Below are positions 1 to 8,415 of a stretch of 64,000 bases of DNA, piece by piece (the first letter of the stretch is position 1; every line of letters begins with the position of its first letter). Below the pieces are notes generated by a model that worked only from the letters and a program-made list of their open reading frames with translations, did no database searches and was not told where the DNA came from. Source of the stretch: Novosphingobium sp. GTDB lineage: Bacteria > Pseudomonadota > Alphaproteobacteria > Sphingomonadales > Sphingomonadaceae. Location: positions 609,501-673,500 of the forward strand of contig JACKKX010000001.1 of assembly GCA_024236215.1 (NCBI GenBank), given 5' to 3'. The position numbers and the translations under genes are program-made.

Positions 1-1
1 G

Positions 2-322
2 TATGGTTATTCGCGGGTCGGTTATTGGGGAAGTCGGCGCGGCTATTGGCGGCCCGGCTCGGCCTGGGGTTTTGGCTGGTACGATCCCTGGTTCGATGGC
101 GGCTACGAAAGCTACACCGTCTACACCAGCGGCATTTCGATGAAGATCGATCGCCGCGCCGATGGTCAGCGCTTGTTCGAAGGCAAGGCCGAAGCCGTCA
201 GTACCTCGAACCGGTTGCCCTATCTGGTGCCCAACCTGGTCGAAGCGATGTTCACCAACTTCCCCGGCAATTCGGGAGAGACGGTGCGGATCAGCGTCGC
301 CCCGGAAAAGAAGCAGAAGTAA
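2..322 (+). CDS. DUF4136-like protein, 5' end outside window
   Basis: Only the last 106 codons are visible; the frame is open from the window edge. The visible part begins with a Gly/Tyr/Trp-rich stretch and ends in a segment carrying the motif FPGNSGET. Nearly the same ending ([16 protein letters not shown]) closes the two DUF4136-type proteins at 12815-13408 and 13465-14175, so I assign it to that family by in-window similarity. Members are small secreted or lipoprotein envelope proteins without a known reaction. The N-terminal signal cannot be seen. It converges on dut with 9 bp between the stop codons. Confidence 0.6.
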   Translation, partial: YGYSRVGYWGSRRGYWRPGSAWGFGWYDPWFDGGYESYTVYTSGISMKIDRRADGQRLFEGKAEAVSTSNRLPYLVPNLVEAMFTNFPGNSGETVRISVAPEKKQK

Positions 323-331
323 GCCGGCGGC

Positions 332-802
332 TCAGCCTCCCAGCACCGCCAGCCCGCCGGTCGATCCGAAGCCGCCCTCGCCGCGCGCGGTTTCATCGAG
401 TTCGTCCACCTCAAGCCAGCTCGCCTGGGTAACCGGGGCCAGCACCAGCTGCGCCACGCGGTCGCCCCGGCGGATCTCGAATGGCTCCGCTCCGTGATTG
501 ATGAGGATAACCTTCAGTTCGCCGCGATAGTCCGAATCGATCGTGCCCGGCGTGTTGGGCACGGTGATCCCGTGCTTCAGCGCCAGCCCCGAACGCGGGC
601 GCACCTGAATCTCGAAGCCGAAGGGGATCGCCAGAGCGAGGCCGCTCGCCACGGCGTGCCGCGCGCCCGGCGCGATCGTCACGTCCTCGGCCGAGACCAC
701 GTCCATCCCCGCCGCACCCTGGGTGGCATAGGCGGGCAGATCGAGCCCCTGCCCGTGGGCCAGCCGCCTAACGCGAACGGGAACCGGATTTGACGAGTGC
801 AT
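332..802 (-). CDS. dut: dUTP diphosphatase (dUTPase)
   Basis: Hydrolyses dUTP to dUMP and diphosphate, keeping uracil out of DNA and supplying dUMP for thymidylate synthesis. The 156-residue product is the usual size for the trimeric bacterial enzyme. All five family motifs are visible in order: [10 protein letters not shown] near the N-terminus, [38 protein letters not shown], and the Gly-rich C-terminal arm [11 protein letters not shown]. An upstream in-frame ATG would add 33 unrelated residues, so the ATG at 802 is preferred. It overlaps the 3' end of coaBC by 35 bp, so the two are probably co-transcribed; dut-coaBC adjacency is common in bacteria. Confidence 0.95.
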   Translation of the reverse strand: MHSSNPVPVRVRRLAHGQGLDLPAYATQGAAGMDVVSAEDVTIAPGARHAVASGLALAIPFGFEIQVRPRSGLALKHGITVPNTPGTIDSDYRGELKVILINHGAEPFEIRRGDRVAQLVLAPVTQASWLEVDELDETARGEGGFGSTGGLAVLGG

Positions 803-2399
803 CGGCGATCCTTTCGACAAGGGCTGCAGCAACTTCGTCCTTTGGCATTTCCGGCAGGCTTTCGACACCCTTGTCGCTGACGATATGCACGGCATTGGCA
901 TTGCCGCCCATCACATCTCCCGACACATCGTTGGCAACGATCCAGTCCGCCCCCTTGCGCTTGCGCTTTTCCTTGGCGTGATCGATCACCTGCTCGGTCT
1001 CGGCGGCGAAACCGACCACCAGCTTGGGGCGCTTTTCATGCACCGCCACGCTGGCGAGGATATCGGGGTTTTCGGTCAGCCGCAGTGCGGGCGGGGCAGA
1101 TCCGCGCTTCTTCATCTTTTCGGGCGCGGCTTCCAGCGTGCGCCAGTCGGCCACGGCGGCGACCATGATCGCGACATCGGCGGGCAGCGCGCGCTTGACC
1201 GCATCGGCCATCTCGCGCGCGGTCTCGACGTCGACCCGGTTGACCCCCGGCGGCGTTGCCAGCGCGACCGGCCCGGAAACCAGCGTAACCTTGGCCCCGG
1301 CCCGCGCGGCGGCGGCGGCGATGGCATAGCCCTGCTTGCCCGAGGAGCGGTTGGCGATGTAGCGCACCGGATCGATCGGCTCGTGCGTCGGCCCGGCGGT
1401 GACCAGCACGTGCTTGCCCTTGAGCGGCCCGTCGAACGGAGGCTGGGGCGGGCGTGGTTCATCGGGCGCGAAATCGGGCTGCCCGGCGAGCGGATCGGCA
1501 GTCAGATCGGCCGCGCTATCGCCCGCGAAGGGCTCGGGCGGGAGAGCGCCGGTAACCTCGTGATTGATCGCCTCGGGATCGGTCGGCGGCGCGGCCTTGG
1601 CCTTGCCCTTCTTCGACAGGATCGGGCTGGCGAGAAGCTCCTCGGGTGGGGGAATGTCGTCGGGCGCCACAAGCTCGGCATATTCGGGCAGATCCTCAAG
1701 GATCGCATCCTCGAACTCGGCATCTTCCGGCTCCGCCCGGAGCGGGGGCGTGCTGCGCTTGACCAGCCCCGATGACAGTCCGCCAAGTCCGGAGATATCG
1801 CCAAGTCCGGGTTCCTCGCCATCGATCGGCAGGGCGGGCGCGGGCAGGAGCGGCACCTCGAGGCCAAGCGCATGGCAGATCGCGCCATAGACCACCTGTG
1901 GTTCGGGCAGACGCCCCGCGCCGAATTCGCCGCAGGCCATCGGCCCTTCATCGGGCTCCATCACCAGCACGCCGCGTTCGACCAATGTGGCGACATTGGC
2001 CTGGGTGGCCGAATGCTCCCACATCTTCACATTCATCGCCGGGACCGCCAGCACCGGCTTGTCGGTGGCGAGCAGCAGGGTGGTTGCCAGATCGTCGGCG
2101 ATGCCCTGCGCCATCTTGGCGAGCAAATCGGCCGTCGCCGGACAGACCACCACCAGATCGGCCTCGCGGCTGAGCTGGATGTGGCCCATCTCGACCTCGT
2201 TGGCGAGATCCCACAAGGTGGTGTGAACCGGGTTCTCACTCAGCGCGGCGAGGGTCATCGGGGTGATGAACTTGGCCCCGCCCGCGGTAAGCACACACGT
2301 GACCTCGCCGCCGCCCTTGCGGATCAGGCGGATCAGCTCACAGGCCTTGTAGGCGGCGATACCGCCGCCCACGACCAGCAGGATACGCGGGACAGACAT
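768..2399 (-). CDS. coaBC: bifunctional phosphopantothenoylcysteine decarboxylase/phosphopantothenate-cysteine ligase
   Basis: Carries out two steps of coenzyme A synthesis: 4'-phosphopantothenate is joined to cysteine (CoaB), then decarboxylated to phosphopantetheine (CoaC, an FMN flavoprotein). The CoaC domain (about residues 1-183) shows GGGIAAYK, the PAMN motif at 120-123 and the catalytic-loop Cys156 in ACGEFG. The CoaB domain starts near residue 327 with [15 protein letters not shown] and contains RSSGKQG and the KMKKRG loop. At 543 residues it is about 135 longer than the E. coli protein, because an acidic, Pro-rich, low-complexity linker (about 184-326) separates the domains. The start at 2399 gives the canonical [14 protein letters not shown]-terminus. 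Confidence 0.95.
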   Translation of the reverse strand: MSVPRILLVVGGGIAAYKACELIRLIRKGGGEVTCVLTAGGAKFITPMTLAALSENPVHTTLWDLANEVEMGHIQLSREADLVVVCPATADLLAKMAQGIADDLATTLLLATDKPVLAVPAMNVKMWEHSATQANVATLVERGVLVMEPDEGPMACGEFGAGRLPEPQVVYGAICHALGLEVPLLPAPALPIDGEEPGLGDISGLGGLSSGLVKRSTPPLRAEPEDAEFEDAILEDLPEYAELVAPDDIPPPEELLASPILSKKGKAKAAPPTDPEAINHEVTGALPPEPFAGDSAADLTADPLAGQPDFAPDEPRPPQPPFDGPLKGKHVLVTAGPTHEPIDPVRYIANRSSGKQGYAIAAAAARAGAKVTLVSGPVALATPPGVNRVDVETAREMADAVKRALPADVAIMVAAVADWRTLEAAPEKMKKRGSAPPALRLTENPDILASVAVHEKRPKLVVGFAAETEQVIDHAKEKRKRKGADWIVANDVSGDVMGGNANAVHIVSDKGVESLPEMPKDEVAAALVERIADALVKSGSRSR

Positions 2400-2503
2400 G
2401 GTGAGGCGCTTGTGCAATGCCCTTTTCCGTTGCGCAACAGGCTTTGACTTCGCCAATCCCTGAGGCACAGTGGTCAAGACCAAGTAAACGCGGGAGGTTA
2501 ACG

Positions 2504-2902
2504 ATGCGCCTTGCCCTTACGGCCCTGATATTCCTGTTCGGCCTGTTCGATCTGTTCATGGGGCTAAACTTTCTGTTCACGCCCGCCGAAACCGCAGCGG
2601 GATTCGGTCTCTCACCGGTCGGGACCCAGGGGCTCAGCACCCTGCGCGCCGATTTCATGGCCTTTTTCGGCGTGGTGGCGCTGTGCATGATGATCGGCGC
2701 CTGGCGCCGCAATGCCGACCTGCTGCTGGTCCCCGCAGCACTGATGGGCACCGCGGTAACCGTGCGCGCACTCAGCCTGGCGCTCGACGGCAGCTATCCC
2801 AGTTGGCGGCTGCCGATGACGGTGGAGATTCTCCACGTCGTGCTGCTGGTCTCGGCTTGGCGGGTGCTGCCGCATCACAAGATCGAAGAACTGACGTCCT
2901 GA
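2504..2902 (+). CDS. small four-helix membrane protein (DUF4345-like)
   Basis: A 132-residue hydrophobic protein with four likely membrane segments, near residues 1-23, 45-67, 72-92 and 105-122, and a short charged C-terminus. A GGGAGG-like ribosome-binding sequence lies 6-12 bases before the ATG. Size and layout resemble DUF4345-type inner-membrane proteins of alphaproteobacteria, which have no assigned function. This family assignment comes from general pattern, not a search. The gene is divergent from coaBC. Confidence 0.7.
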   Translation: MRLALTALIFLFGLFDLFMGLNFLFTPAETAAGFGLSPVGTQGLSTLRADFMAFFGVVALCMMIGAWRRNADLLLVPAALMGTAVTVRALSLALDGSYPSWRLPMTVEILHVVLLVSAWRVLPHHKIEELTS

Positions 2903-2910
2903 TTGGTGCG

Positions 2911-2950
2911 CTGATCGCGGAGGCGATCAGTACATCCAACCTAAGGACTC
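2911..2950. repeat. dispersed palindromic repeat, copy 1
   Basis: The 20-mer CTGATCGCGGAGGCGATCAG, itself an inverted repeat with an 8-bp stem, is followed 12 bases later by AAGGACTC. The same 20-mer followed 10 bases later by AAGGACTC occurs at 40472-40509. Both copies lie between genes. The 3' end of this copy touches the stop codon of the neighbouring minus-strand gene. Confidence 0.7.
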
Positions 2951-4091
2951 AGGCGGAAAGAGACGCTCTCCACAGCCCCTTGGCCGCCATCGGCACAAAG
3001 GCCAGACCTATGAACATCGCCGGGGCGATCACCGCGCCCCAGTAGAAATTGTCGACCCTTCCGGCGAGCATGAAGGCCAGCCCGTAACCGAGATAGAGCA
3101 ACGTGGCGAAAGCCCCCGCCGGGCTCTTCCAGCCGGCCCAGCCCAGCACCATCAGCACCACTAGGGGCCCGGCAAGGAAATGCGGCAGGAAGCGCAGGTT
3201 GCTTGACAGCGCAACGTTGGAGAGCCAGCCCGAAAGCCCGCGTAGCATCAGCCAGTCGGGCCCCTCGACATCGCTGGGCAGCACCTGCTCAGCGACGAGG
3301 TGCATGTGCCAGGCAAGACCCCCGCAGAACGCCAGCACCAGCGCACTCCACGCCGCGCCCTCCTTCCAGTCGCGCCGCCACAGCGCCATCGCCGCCATCA
3401 GCATCACAAATGGCAGGGCATGTTCGCGGATCGCCAGTGCCAGGGCGGCCACGGCTAGCGAGGCGCCCCATTTGCGCCCCGGCCGGTGCAGGCCGAAGGC
3501 CAATGCCAGCAGCATCCCGGCCCACAGCTCGTGCAGCACGAAATAATAGCGGTTAAGGCCAAGGCTGGCGCCCAGAAACATCAGCGCGGTGCCGATCCGC
3601 TGATAGCGCGCCCCTCCCGGTTCCTCGCCCAGCCGCCGCCACCAGGCCCATAGCGTCGCCGCCAGCAGCGCCAACGCGGCAAGCAGTTCGCCGGGCACCA
3701 GAACCTCGGCCCCTTGCCCCTTGTCACCCAGCGCAACCAGCAGATAGGCCAGGGTGGGCAAACGCACCGCCACCCCGGGACGCAGCGGATAGTCAGCCCT
3801 GCGGTGCTCCTCGGCGGTGACAGTGTAATAATTCTCACCCTTGCCGATTCGCTCGATCACGCGGTCATAGAGCGCCAGATCGTCATCGCGCGGGCGCTCG
3901 GCGGCCTTGGCCTGTTCACCCCCGGCCAGCGCATCGACGAAACCGGCGGTCGGCGTATCCTGCTTGCCCGCCTCGATCGGGACCAGTGCCGATGCCAGCA
4001 GCAGCGCTGCCAGCGCAAACAGCAGCAGCCGCGCGGGCAGCCGGCCCCATTGCGCAAAGCGGTCGAAAGGTTCTGCCTCGCCGGAAATCAT
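2949..4091 (-). CDS. polytopic membrane protein of unknown function
   Basis: The 380-residue product has about nine hydrophobic segments. A soluble stretch (about residues 40-120, with YDRVIERIGKGENYY and RPGVAVRLPTLAYL) follows the first helix; this order is reminiscent of polytopic glycosyltransferase-like or DUF2029-type proteins, in which a periplasmic loop follows TM1. No catalytic motif can be assigned, so I do not name a reaction. The ATG at 4091 is preferred over the upstream ATG at 4193 because it directly precedes the first helix and follows a GGGGGCGGC stretch. The gene is divergent from ftsH. Confidence 0.75.
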   Translation of the reverse strand: MISGEAEPFDRFAQWGRLPARLLLFALAALLLASALVPIEAGKQDTPTAGFVDALAGGEQAKAAERPRDDDLALYDRVIERIGKGENYYTVTAEEHRRADYPLRPGVAVRLPTLAYLLVALGDKGQGAEVLVPGELLAALALLAATLWAWWRRLGEEPGGARYQRIGTALMFLGASLGLNRYYFVLHELWAGMLLALAFGLHRPGRKWGASLAVAALALAIREHALPFVMLMAAMALWRRDWKEGAAWSALVLAFCGGLAWHMHLVAEQVLPSDVEGPDWLMLRGLSGWLSNVALSSNLRFLPHFLAGPLVVLMVLGWAGWKSPAGAFATLLYLGYGLAFMLAGRVDNFYWGAVIAPAMFIGLAFVPMAAKGLWRASLSA

Positions 4092-4210
4092 GCCGCCGCC
4101 CCCTTGGTTAAGGATGCTTGTGGCACAGGGCGAATCCGACGTGCAAGCCACGGTGTGCTTGCGCTTCGGCCCCGGCAACCTAAATTGGGCCAACGAAAGG
4201 ATTTGCGCGA

Positions 4211-6142
4211 ATGAACGAGGAACAGCCGCAAGGGAATCCCTGGCTCAAGAACCTGCTGGTCTGGGGCGGGGTCTTCGTTGCCCTGCTGCTGGCGATCTCG
4301 ATGTTCAATTCGCGGACCGAACCGCAGGGAACCAAGATCGGCTACTCCGAATTCCGCGACAAGGTGGCCCAGGGCCAGGTCGAATCGGTTCAGATCGGCG
4401 AGACGCGAATCCTGGGCAAGTACAAGGGCGAAGGCGGGGCCTTCAGCACGGTGCCGGTGCCCGGCGACCCCACGCTCCAGCCGCTGCTCCAGGAAGCCAA
4501 GGTCAAATACGAGGGCAAGGAGCCCGAGGGCAGTTCGATCCTGCTCGCAGTACTGTTCAACATCTTTCCGCTGGTGCTGTTCCTGGGGCTGGCTTTCTAT
4601 GCGATGCGCCAGCTGCAGAAGGGCGGCGGCGCGGGCGGAGCGATGGGCTTTGGCAAGTCCAAGGCCAAGATGCTGACCGAAAAGCAGGGCCGGGTGACCT
4701 TTGCCGACGTGGCCGGGATCGACGAAGCGCGCGACGAGCTGGAGGAAATCGTCGAATTCCTCAAGGATCCGCACCGCTTCTCCAAGCTCGGCGGGCAGAT
4801 CCCCAAAGGCGCGCTGCTGGTCGGCTCGCCCGGCACCGGCAAGACCCTGCTGGCCCGTGCCATCGCGGGTGAGGCCGGGGTGCCGTTCTTCACCATTTCC
4901 GGCTCCGATTTCGTCGAGATGTTCGTCGGCGTGGGCGCCAGCCGCGTGCGCGACATGTTCGAACAGGCCAAGAAGAACGCGCCGTGCATCGTCTTCATCG
5001 ACGAAATCGACGCGGTTGGCCGCCACCGTGGACACGGTCTGGGCAATTCCAACGACGAGCGCGAACAGACGCTCAACCAGCTGCTAGTCGAGATGGACGG
5101 GTTCGAAGCCAACGAAGGCATCATCATCATCGCCGCAACCAATCGCCCCGATGTGCTCGATCCCGCGCTGCTGCGCCCCGGCCGGTTCGACCGCCAGGTG
5201 GTGGTGCCGGTGCCCGATATCGAAGGGCGCGAAAAGATCCTGGCCGTGCACATGAAGAAGGTGCCGCTGGCTCCCGATGTCGAGGCACGGACTATCGCGC
5301 GCGGCACCCCCGGCTTCTCCGGCGCGGACCTTGCCAACCTGGTCAACGAAGCCGCCCTGCTGGCCGCGCGGCGCAACAAGCGGCTGGTAGCGATGCAGGA
5401 GTTCGAGGATGCCAAGGACAAGGTGATGATGGGCTCGGAGCGCCGCTCGATGGTGATGACCGAGGACGAGAAGAAGATGACCGCCTATCATGAGGCCGGT
5501 CACGCCCTGGTCTCGATCAACGAACCGGCCAGCGATCCGATCCACAAGGCCACGATCATCCCGCGCGGCGGCGCGCTGGGCATGGTGGTGCGTCTGCCCG
5601 AGCGTGACAGCTATTCCTTTCACCGCGATCAGATGCACGCCCACCTTTCGGTCGGCATGGGCGGGCGCGTGGCCGAGGAGCTGATCTTCGGGCATGACAA
5701 GGTCTCGTCCGGGGCCTCGTCGGACATCCAGAACGCTACCTCGCTGGCGCGCAAGATGGTGACCCGCTGGGGCATGTCGGAAAAGCTCGGCCCCTTGCAG
5801 TACGAGGAACCCCAGGAGGGTTACCTGGGCTATGGCGGCGCGCAGCGCACCATGATGTCGGACGAGACCAACAAGCTGATCGACGCCGAAATCCGCGCCC
5901 TGGTCGACGATGCCCACAAGCGCGCGACCGACATCCTCAAGGCCCAGGAGGACAAGCTCCACCTGCTGGCCCAGGCGCTGCTCGAATACGAAACGCTGAC
6001 CGGAGACGAGATCAAGCAGTTGATCGAGACCGGCAAGCTCGACCGGCCCGAAACGCCATCCGGGCCGAGCATGGTTCGCCCGGTCCAGGGCTCGGCGATC
6101 CCCAAGGCCGGCAGGCGTTTTTCAGGAACCCAGGCTGCCTGA
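4211..6142 (+). CDS. ftsH: ATP-dependent zinc metalloprotease FtsH
   Basis: Membrane-anchored hexameric AAA+ protease that degrades damaged membrane proteins and selected regulators. The 643-residue product has two transmembrane helices (about 14-31 and 108-131) flanking a periplasmic domain. The AAA module has Walker A GSPGTGKT at 205-212, Walker [10 protein letters not shown] at 260-268 and the second region of homology at about 312-328. The peptidase domain carries the zinc motif HEAGH at 427-431. In Walker A the usual second Pro of GPPGTGKT is Ser, a tolerated position. Length and order are typical. Confidence 0.98.
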   Translation: MNEEQPQGNPWLKNLLVWGGVFVALLLAISMFNSRTEPQGTKIGYSEFRDKVAQGQVESVQIGETRILGKYKGEGGAFSTVPVPGDPTLQPLLQEAKVKYEGKEPEGSSILLAVLFNIFPLVLFLGLAFYAMRQLQKGGGAGGAMGFGKSKAKMLTEKQGRVTFADVAGIDEARDELEEIVEFLKDPHRFSKLGGQIPKGALLVGSPGTGKTLLARAIAGEAGVPFFTISGSDFVEMFVGVGASRVRDMFEQAKKNAPCIVFIDEIDAVGRHRGHGLGNSNDEREQTLNQLLVEMDGFEANEGIIIIAATNRPDVLDPALLRPGRFDRQVVVPVPDIEGREKILAVHMKKVPLAPDVEARTIARGTPGFSGADLANLVNEAALLAARRNKRLVAMQEFEDAKDKVMMGSERRSMVMTEDEKKMTAYHEAGHALVSINEPASDPIHKATIIPRGGALGMVVRLPERDSYSFHRDQMHAHLSVGMGGRVAEELIFGHDKVSSGASSDIQNATSLARKMVTRWGMSEKLGPLQYEEPQEGYLGYGGAQRTMMSDETNKLIDAEIRALVDDAHKRATDILKAQEDKLHLLAQALLEYETLTGDEIKQLIETGKLDRPETPSGPSMVRPVQGSAIPKAGRRFSGTQAA

Positions 6143-6151
6143 GCCGCGGCT

Positions 6152-6424
6152 CTAGAGCCTATCCTGGTTAGGTGGAAGCACCGTCATCGCGTCAGGAAGG
6201 CCGCTGGACAGGAGTGGCGTGCAGCAGGGGCTGGTTGCCCCTGCAAATCGACAGGACGCAGCCAGCGGCTTTCCTGACGCGACCCCGCGGGGGCGGGCCA
6301 TTTTTGGCCCATCGCAGCGTTGCTCGTCGGTCACTATGCGATGGCATGGCTCCCTCCTCGCGCCTCGCGCTGGGCCAAAAATGGCTCCGTGCCGGCGCAT
6401 CCACCTAACCAGGATAGGCTCTAG
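6152..6424. mobile_element. MITE-like element with perfect 24-bp terminal inverted repeats
   Basis: The 24 bases at 6152-6175 (CTAGAGCCTATCCTGG...) are the exact reverse complement of 6401-6424. Both ends carry CTAG, which may be a target duplication, leaving 20-bp repeats. Inside are further nested inverted repeats: 6189-6207 with 6262-6280 (18 of 19 pairs), 6224-6231 with 6237-6244, and a perfect 15-bp pair at 6297-6311 and 6371-6385. No convincing protein is encoded. It fills the space between the ftsH stop and the next gene, and its right repeat includes that gene's stop codon. Confidence 0.75.
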
Positions 6425-7488
6425 GCCCCGGACTGGGCGAAGATCAGCACGGCAAACAGCACCAGCGCCGAAAAGGCGATGGCGAGAAGCGCCAGCGCGC
6501 GCCACGCCGCGCTGGGCCGCGAAAGGCCGTAGGTTCCGCGTAGCTGCCGGTACATGTGGAGCGGCGGGATAAACGTCCCCGCCGCGCCGATCAGCGGCAG
6601 GCTGGCCGCGTTGCCCAGCGTCAGCACCACCGCAAGCAGGGTCATGAAGGCCAGCGAATAGGTGACGAAGACGGTATGATCGTAGAGCCGGAAGCGGCGG
6701 CTAAAGGGAAACAGCAGCCACACAAACGGCACCGAGATCGGGATTAGCGCCCAGCTGTATTTGTAGGCACTGCTCTGCAGCTTGTAGATCGCCAGCTTGG
6801 GGTTCTCTTGAAACTGGCGCAGCGCGTGATCGATCGGCTTGATATCGCTCTGCCAGATCTTCCCGTTCGCGCCGGTCGCCTTGACCTCGCGCATGATCTC
6901 CAGCGCGGCCTGGTCGCTTTCGATCTGACTGTCGATCCGGGCGGTATCCTGGCCCTGAGCAACAAGCGCCGCGCGCTCACGCTTGAGGCCATCGAGATGC
7001 TTTGCGGTCTGCTCGACACCGGTCTTCAAGCTGCCATCGACATTGACCGTCTGGGTTGGATCGAACCCGCCGGCAAACTGCTTGACCAGGGCAAACATCA
7101 GGAACACGCAGAACAGGAACAGTGCGATCGGGCTGACGTAGCTGGCCCGTCGCCCGTCGATGTATTCGCGGGTCAGCCGCCCGGGATTCCACGCCAGCAA
7201 TGGCAAGGTGCGCCAGATCTTGCCCTCGAAATGGAACACGCCGTGAAGCAGATCGTGAAAGAACGCGCCGAGCGTCTTGTGAACGTGCGCCGCCTGGCCG
7301 CAGGCGTGGCAGTGGCTGCCGATCAGCGCGGTGCCGCAGTTGAGGCAAGCCGTCTCCGCGCTGTGCCCGTCCGCGCTTTCCCCGTGAGCGGGTTCGGCCG
7401 CGCGGGCGATAAGCGCGCTCTGCGCGATATCGCCGATGACTTCCCCTTCCCCGGACATGGCATTGCTCCCCGTGCCTGTGCCGTTCAT
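6421..7488 (-). CDS. DUF3667 family membrane protein with zinc-ribbon start
   Basis: The 355-residue product opens with a flexible region, then a four-Cys zinc ribbon (CLNCG at about 49-53 and CHACGQ at about 60-65). Next is the typical DUF3667 segment with DLLHGVFHFEGK, LPLLAWNPGRLTREYIDGRR and SPIALFLF, a coiled-coil-like middle, and three or four C-terminal helices. The family is common in Bacteroidetes and alphaproteobacteria; its function is unknown. The stop codon lies inside the right terminal repeat of the adjacent MITE-like element, so the insertion may have altered the last codons. Confidence 0.85.
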   Translation of the reverse strand: MNGTGTGSNAMSGEGEVIGDIAQSALIARAAEPAHGESADGHSAETACLNCGTALIGSHCHACGQAAHVHKTLGAFFHDLLHGVFHFEGKIWRTLPLLAWNPGRLTREYIDGRRASYVSPIALFLFCVFLMFALVKQFAGGFDPTQTVNVDGSLKTGVEQTAKHLDGLKRERAALVAQGQDTARIDSQIESDQAALEIMREVKATGANGKIWQSDIKPIDHALRQFQENPKLAIYKLQSSAYKYSWALIPISVPFVWLLFPFSRRFRLYDHTVFVTYSLAFMTLLAVVLTLGNAASLPLIGAAGTFIPPLHMYRQLRGTYGLSRPSAAWRALALLAIAFSALVLFAVLIFAQSGA

Positions 7489-7549
7489 GGTCTTGCAAGC
7501 CGGGAGCGGTCAAGTCAGACAGTCACCGTTGCCGGAGGGAGAAGAGGAA

Positions 7550-7924
7550 ATGCCGCGACACGCCATCTTGCTAGCAGCCGCGATCGGCCTGGCGGCCCCC
7601 GCCTTCGCCGCCGGAGGCGACATGTCGGTCGCCACCTTCCTTGCCAAGGCCGATGCGCTCAAGGCCAAGGGGGCGATGGCGCTGTTTTCGGAAGATATGA
7701 GCCTGCTCAAGCGCGAAGGCGAAGCGGCGGGTGAGCTCTACCGCGCCAGGCTCGCCAGCGAGCGCGCCGCCGGCAAGCCTTCAAGCTGCCCGCCCAAGGG
7801 CACCGGGGTCAATTCCGATCAGCTGCTCGCCTTCCTGCGGACCTACCCGGCCAACGCGCGCGCTTCGGTCAGCATGAAGACGGCGATCGCCGACTACATG
7901 ATCCGCAACTATCCGTGCCGTTAG
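7550..7924 (+). CDS. secreted Rap1a/Tai-like small protein
   Basis: A 124-residue protein with a clear signal peptide (hydrophobic stretch ending in APAFA, about residues 1-20). The mature part has two Cys, in SSCPPKG and at the extreme C-terminus (NYPCR). The pattern of an N-terminal helix, a CPP(x)G turn and an amphipathic C-terminal helix ending in YPC resembles the Rap1a/Tai immunity-protein fold, widespread in proteobacteria and often not linked to an effector. No effector gene is adjacent, so an immunity role is not supported here. A GGAGGGAGAAGAGG ribosome-binding region precedes the ATG. Confidence 0.7.
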   Translation: MPRHAILLAAAIGLAAPAFAAGGDMSVATFLAKADALKAKGAMALFSEDMSLLKREGEAAGELYRARLASERAAGKPSSCPPKGTGVNSDQLLAFLRTYPANARASVSMKTAIADYMIRNYPCR

Positions 7925-7965
7925 GTATGCTTGCCGCCTGATTGCGGACGCACCGCCGAGCCAGA

Positions 7966-8310
7966 TCAGCCGTCGTAATCGCCGCCGATCGAGGTATTGC
8001 GCACCGGAGCGGCGGCAGTGATCCGTAGCGCTTCAGCCGACTGGCTGAGCGAGCCGATGTCATCGACCTCGTCATCGTCGTCGGGCAGCACGCGCTGGAG
8101 CGAGGACACCACCGATTCCTTGAGGCTGGCCGGGCTGATCGTCTCGTCGGCGATTTCGCGCAGCGCCACCACCGGGTTCTTGTCGCGATCGCGATCGATC
8201 GTGATTTCGGCTCCGCCCGAAATCTCGCGCGCACGCTGCGCGGCAAGCAGGACGAGATCGAAGCGGTTGGGGACCTTGTCGACACAATCTTCAACGGTAA
8301 CGCGCGCCAT
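7966..8310 (-). CDS. rpoZ: DNA-directed RNA polymerase subunit omega
   Basis: Small RNA polymerase subunit that helps fold beta' and contributes to ppGpp binding. The 114-residue product has the conserved omega start MARVTVEDC, then [17 protein letters not shown], and [13 protein letters not shown]. The C-terminal tail is longer and more acidic than in enterobacteria, with a DDDDEVDD run, as is usual in alphaproteobacteria. A promoter-like TTGACT-N18-TAGCAG sequence lies just upstream at 8348-8377. Confidence 0.95.
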   Translation of the reverse strand: MARVTVEDCVDKVPNRFDLVLLAAQRAREISGGAEITIDRDRDKNPVVALREIADETISPASLKESVVSSLQRVLPDDDDEVDDIGSLSQSAEALRITAAAPVRNTSIGGDYDG

Positions 8311-8347
8311 CCGGGCACTCCAGTTCAGGCAAATCGGGAAAGTGCGG

Positions 8348-8377
8348 CTGCTACACGCAGGCGATTCGCGAAGTCAA
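8348..8377 (-). promoter_or_regulatory. candidate promoter of rpoZ
   Basis: On the minus strand TTGACT (complement of 8372-8377) is followed after 18 bases by TAGCAG (complement of 8348-8353), about 38 bases before the rpoZ ATG. An AT-rich stretch lies further upstream. This fits the -35/-10 pattern of housekeeping promoters in this group. It is inferred from sequence only. Confidence 0.45.
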
Positions 8378-8415
8378 GAAAAATTCACATAACAAATTGA
8401 TATTATTGTGATATT

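Noticed and set aside
6152-6505. Small ORFs inside the 6.15-6.42 kb repeat region
   Set aside because: They arise from the inverted-repeat structure and have no ribosome-binding site or protein likeness.
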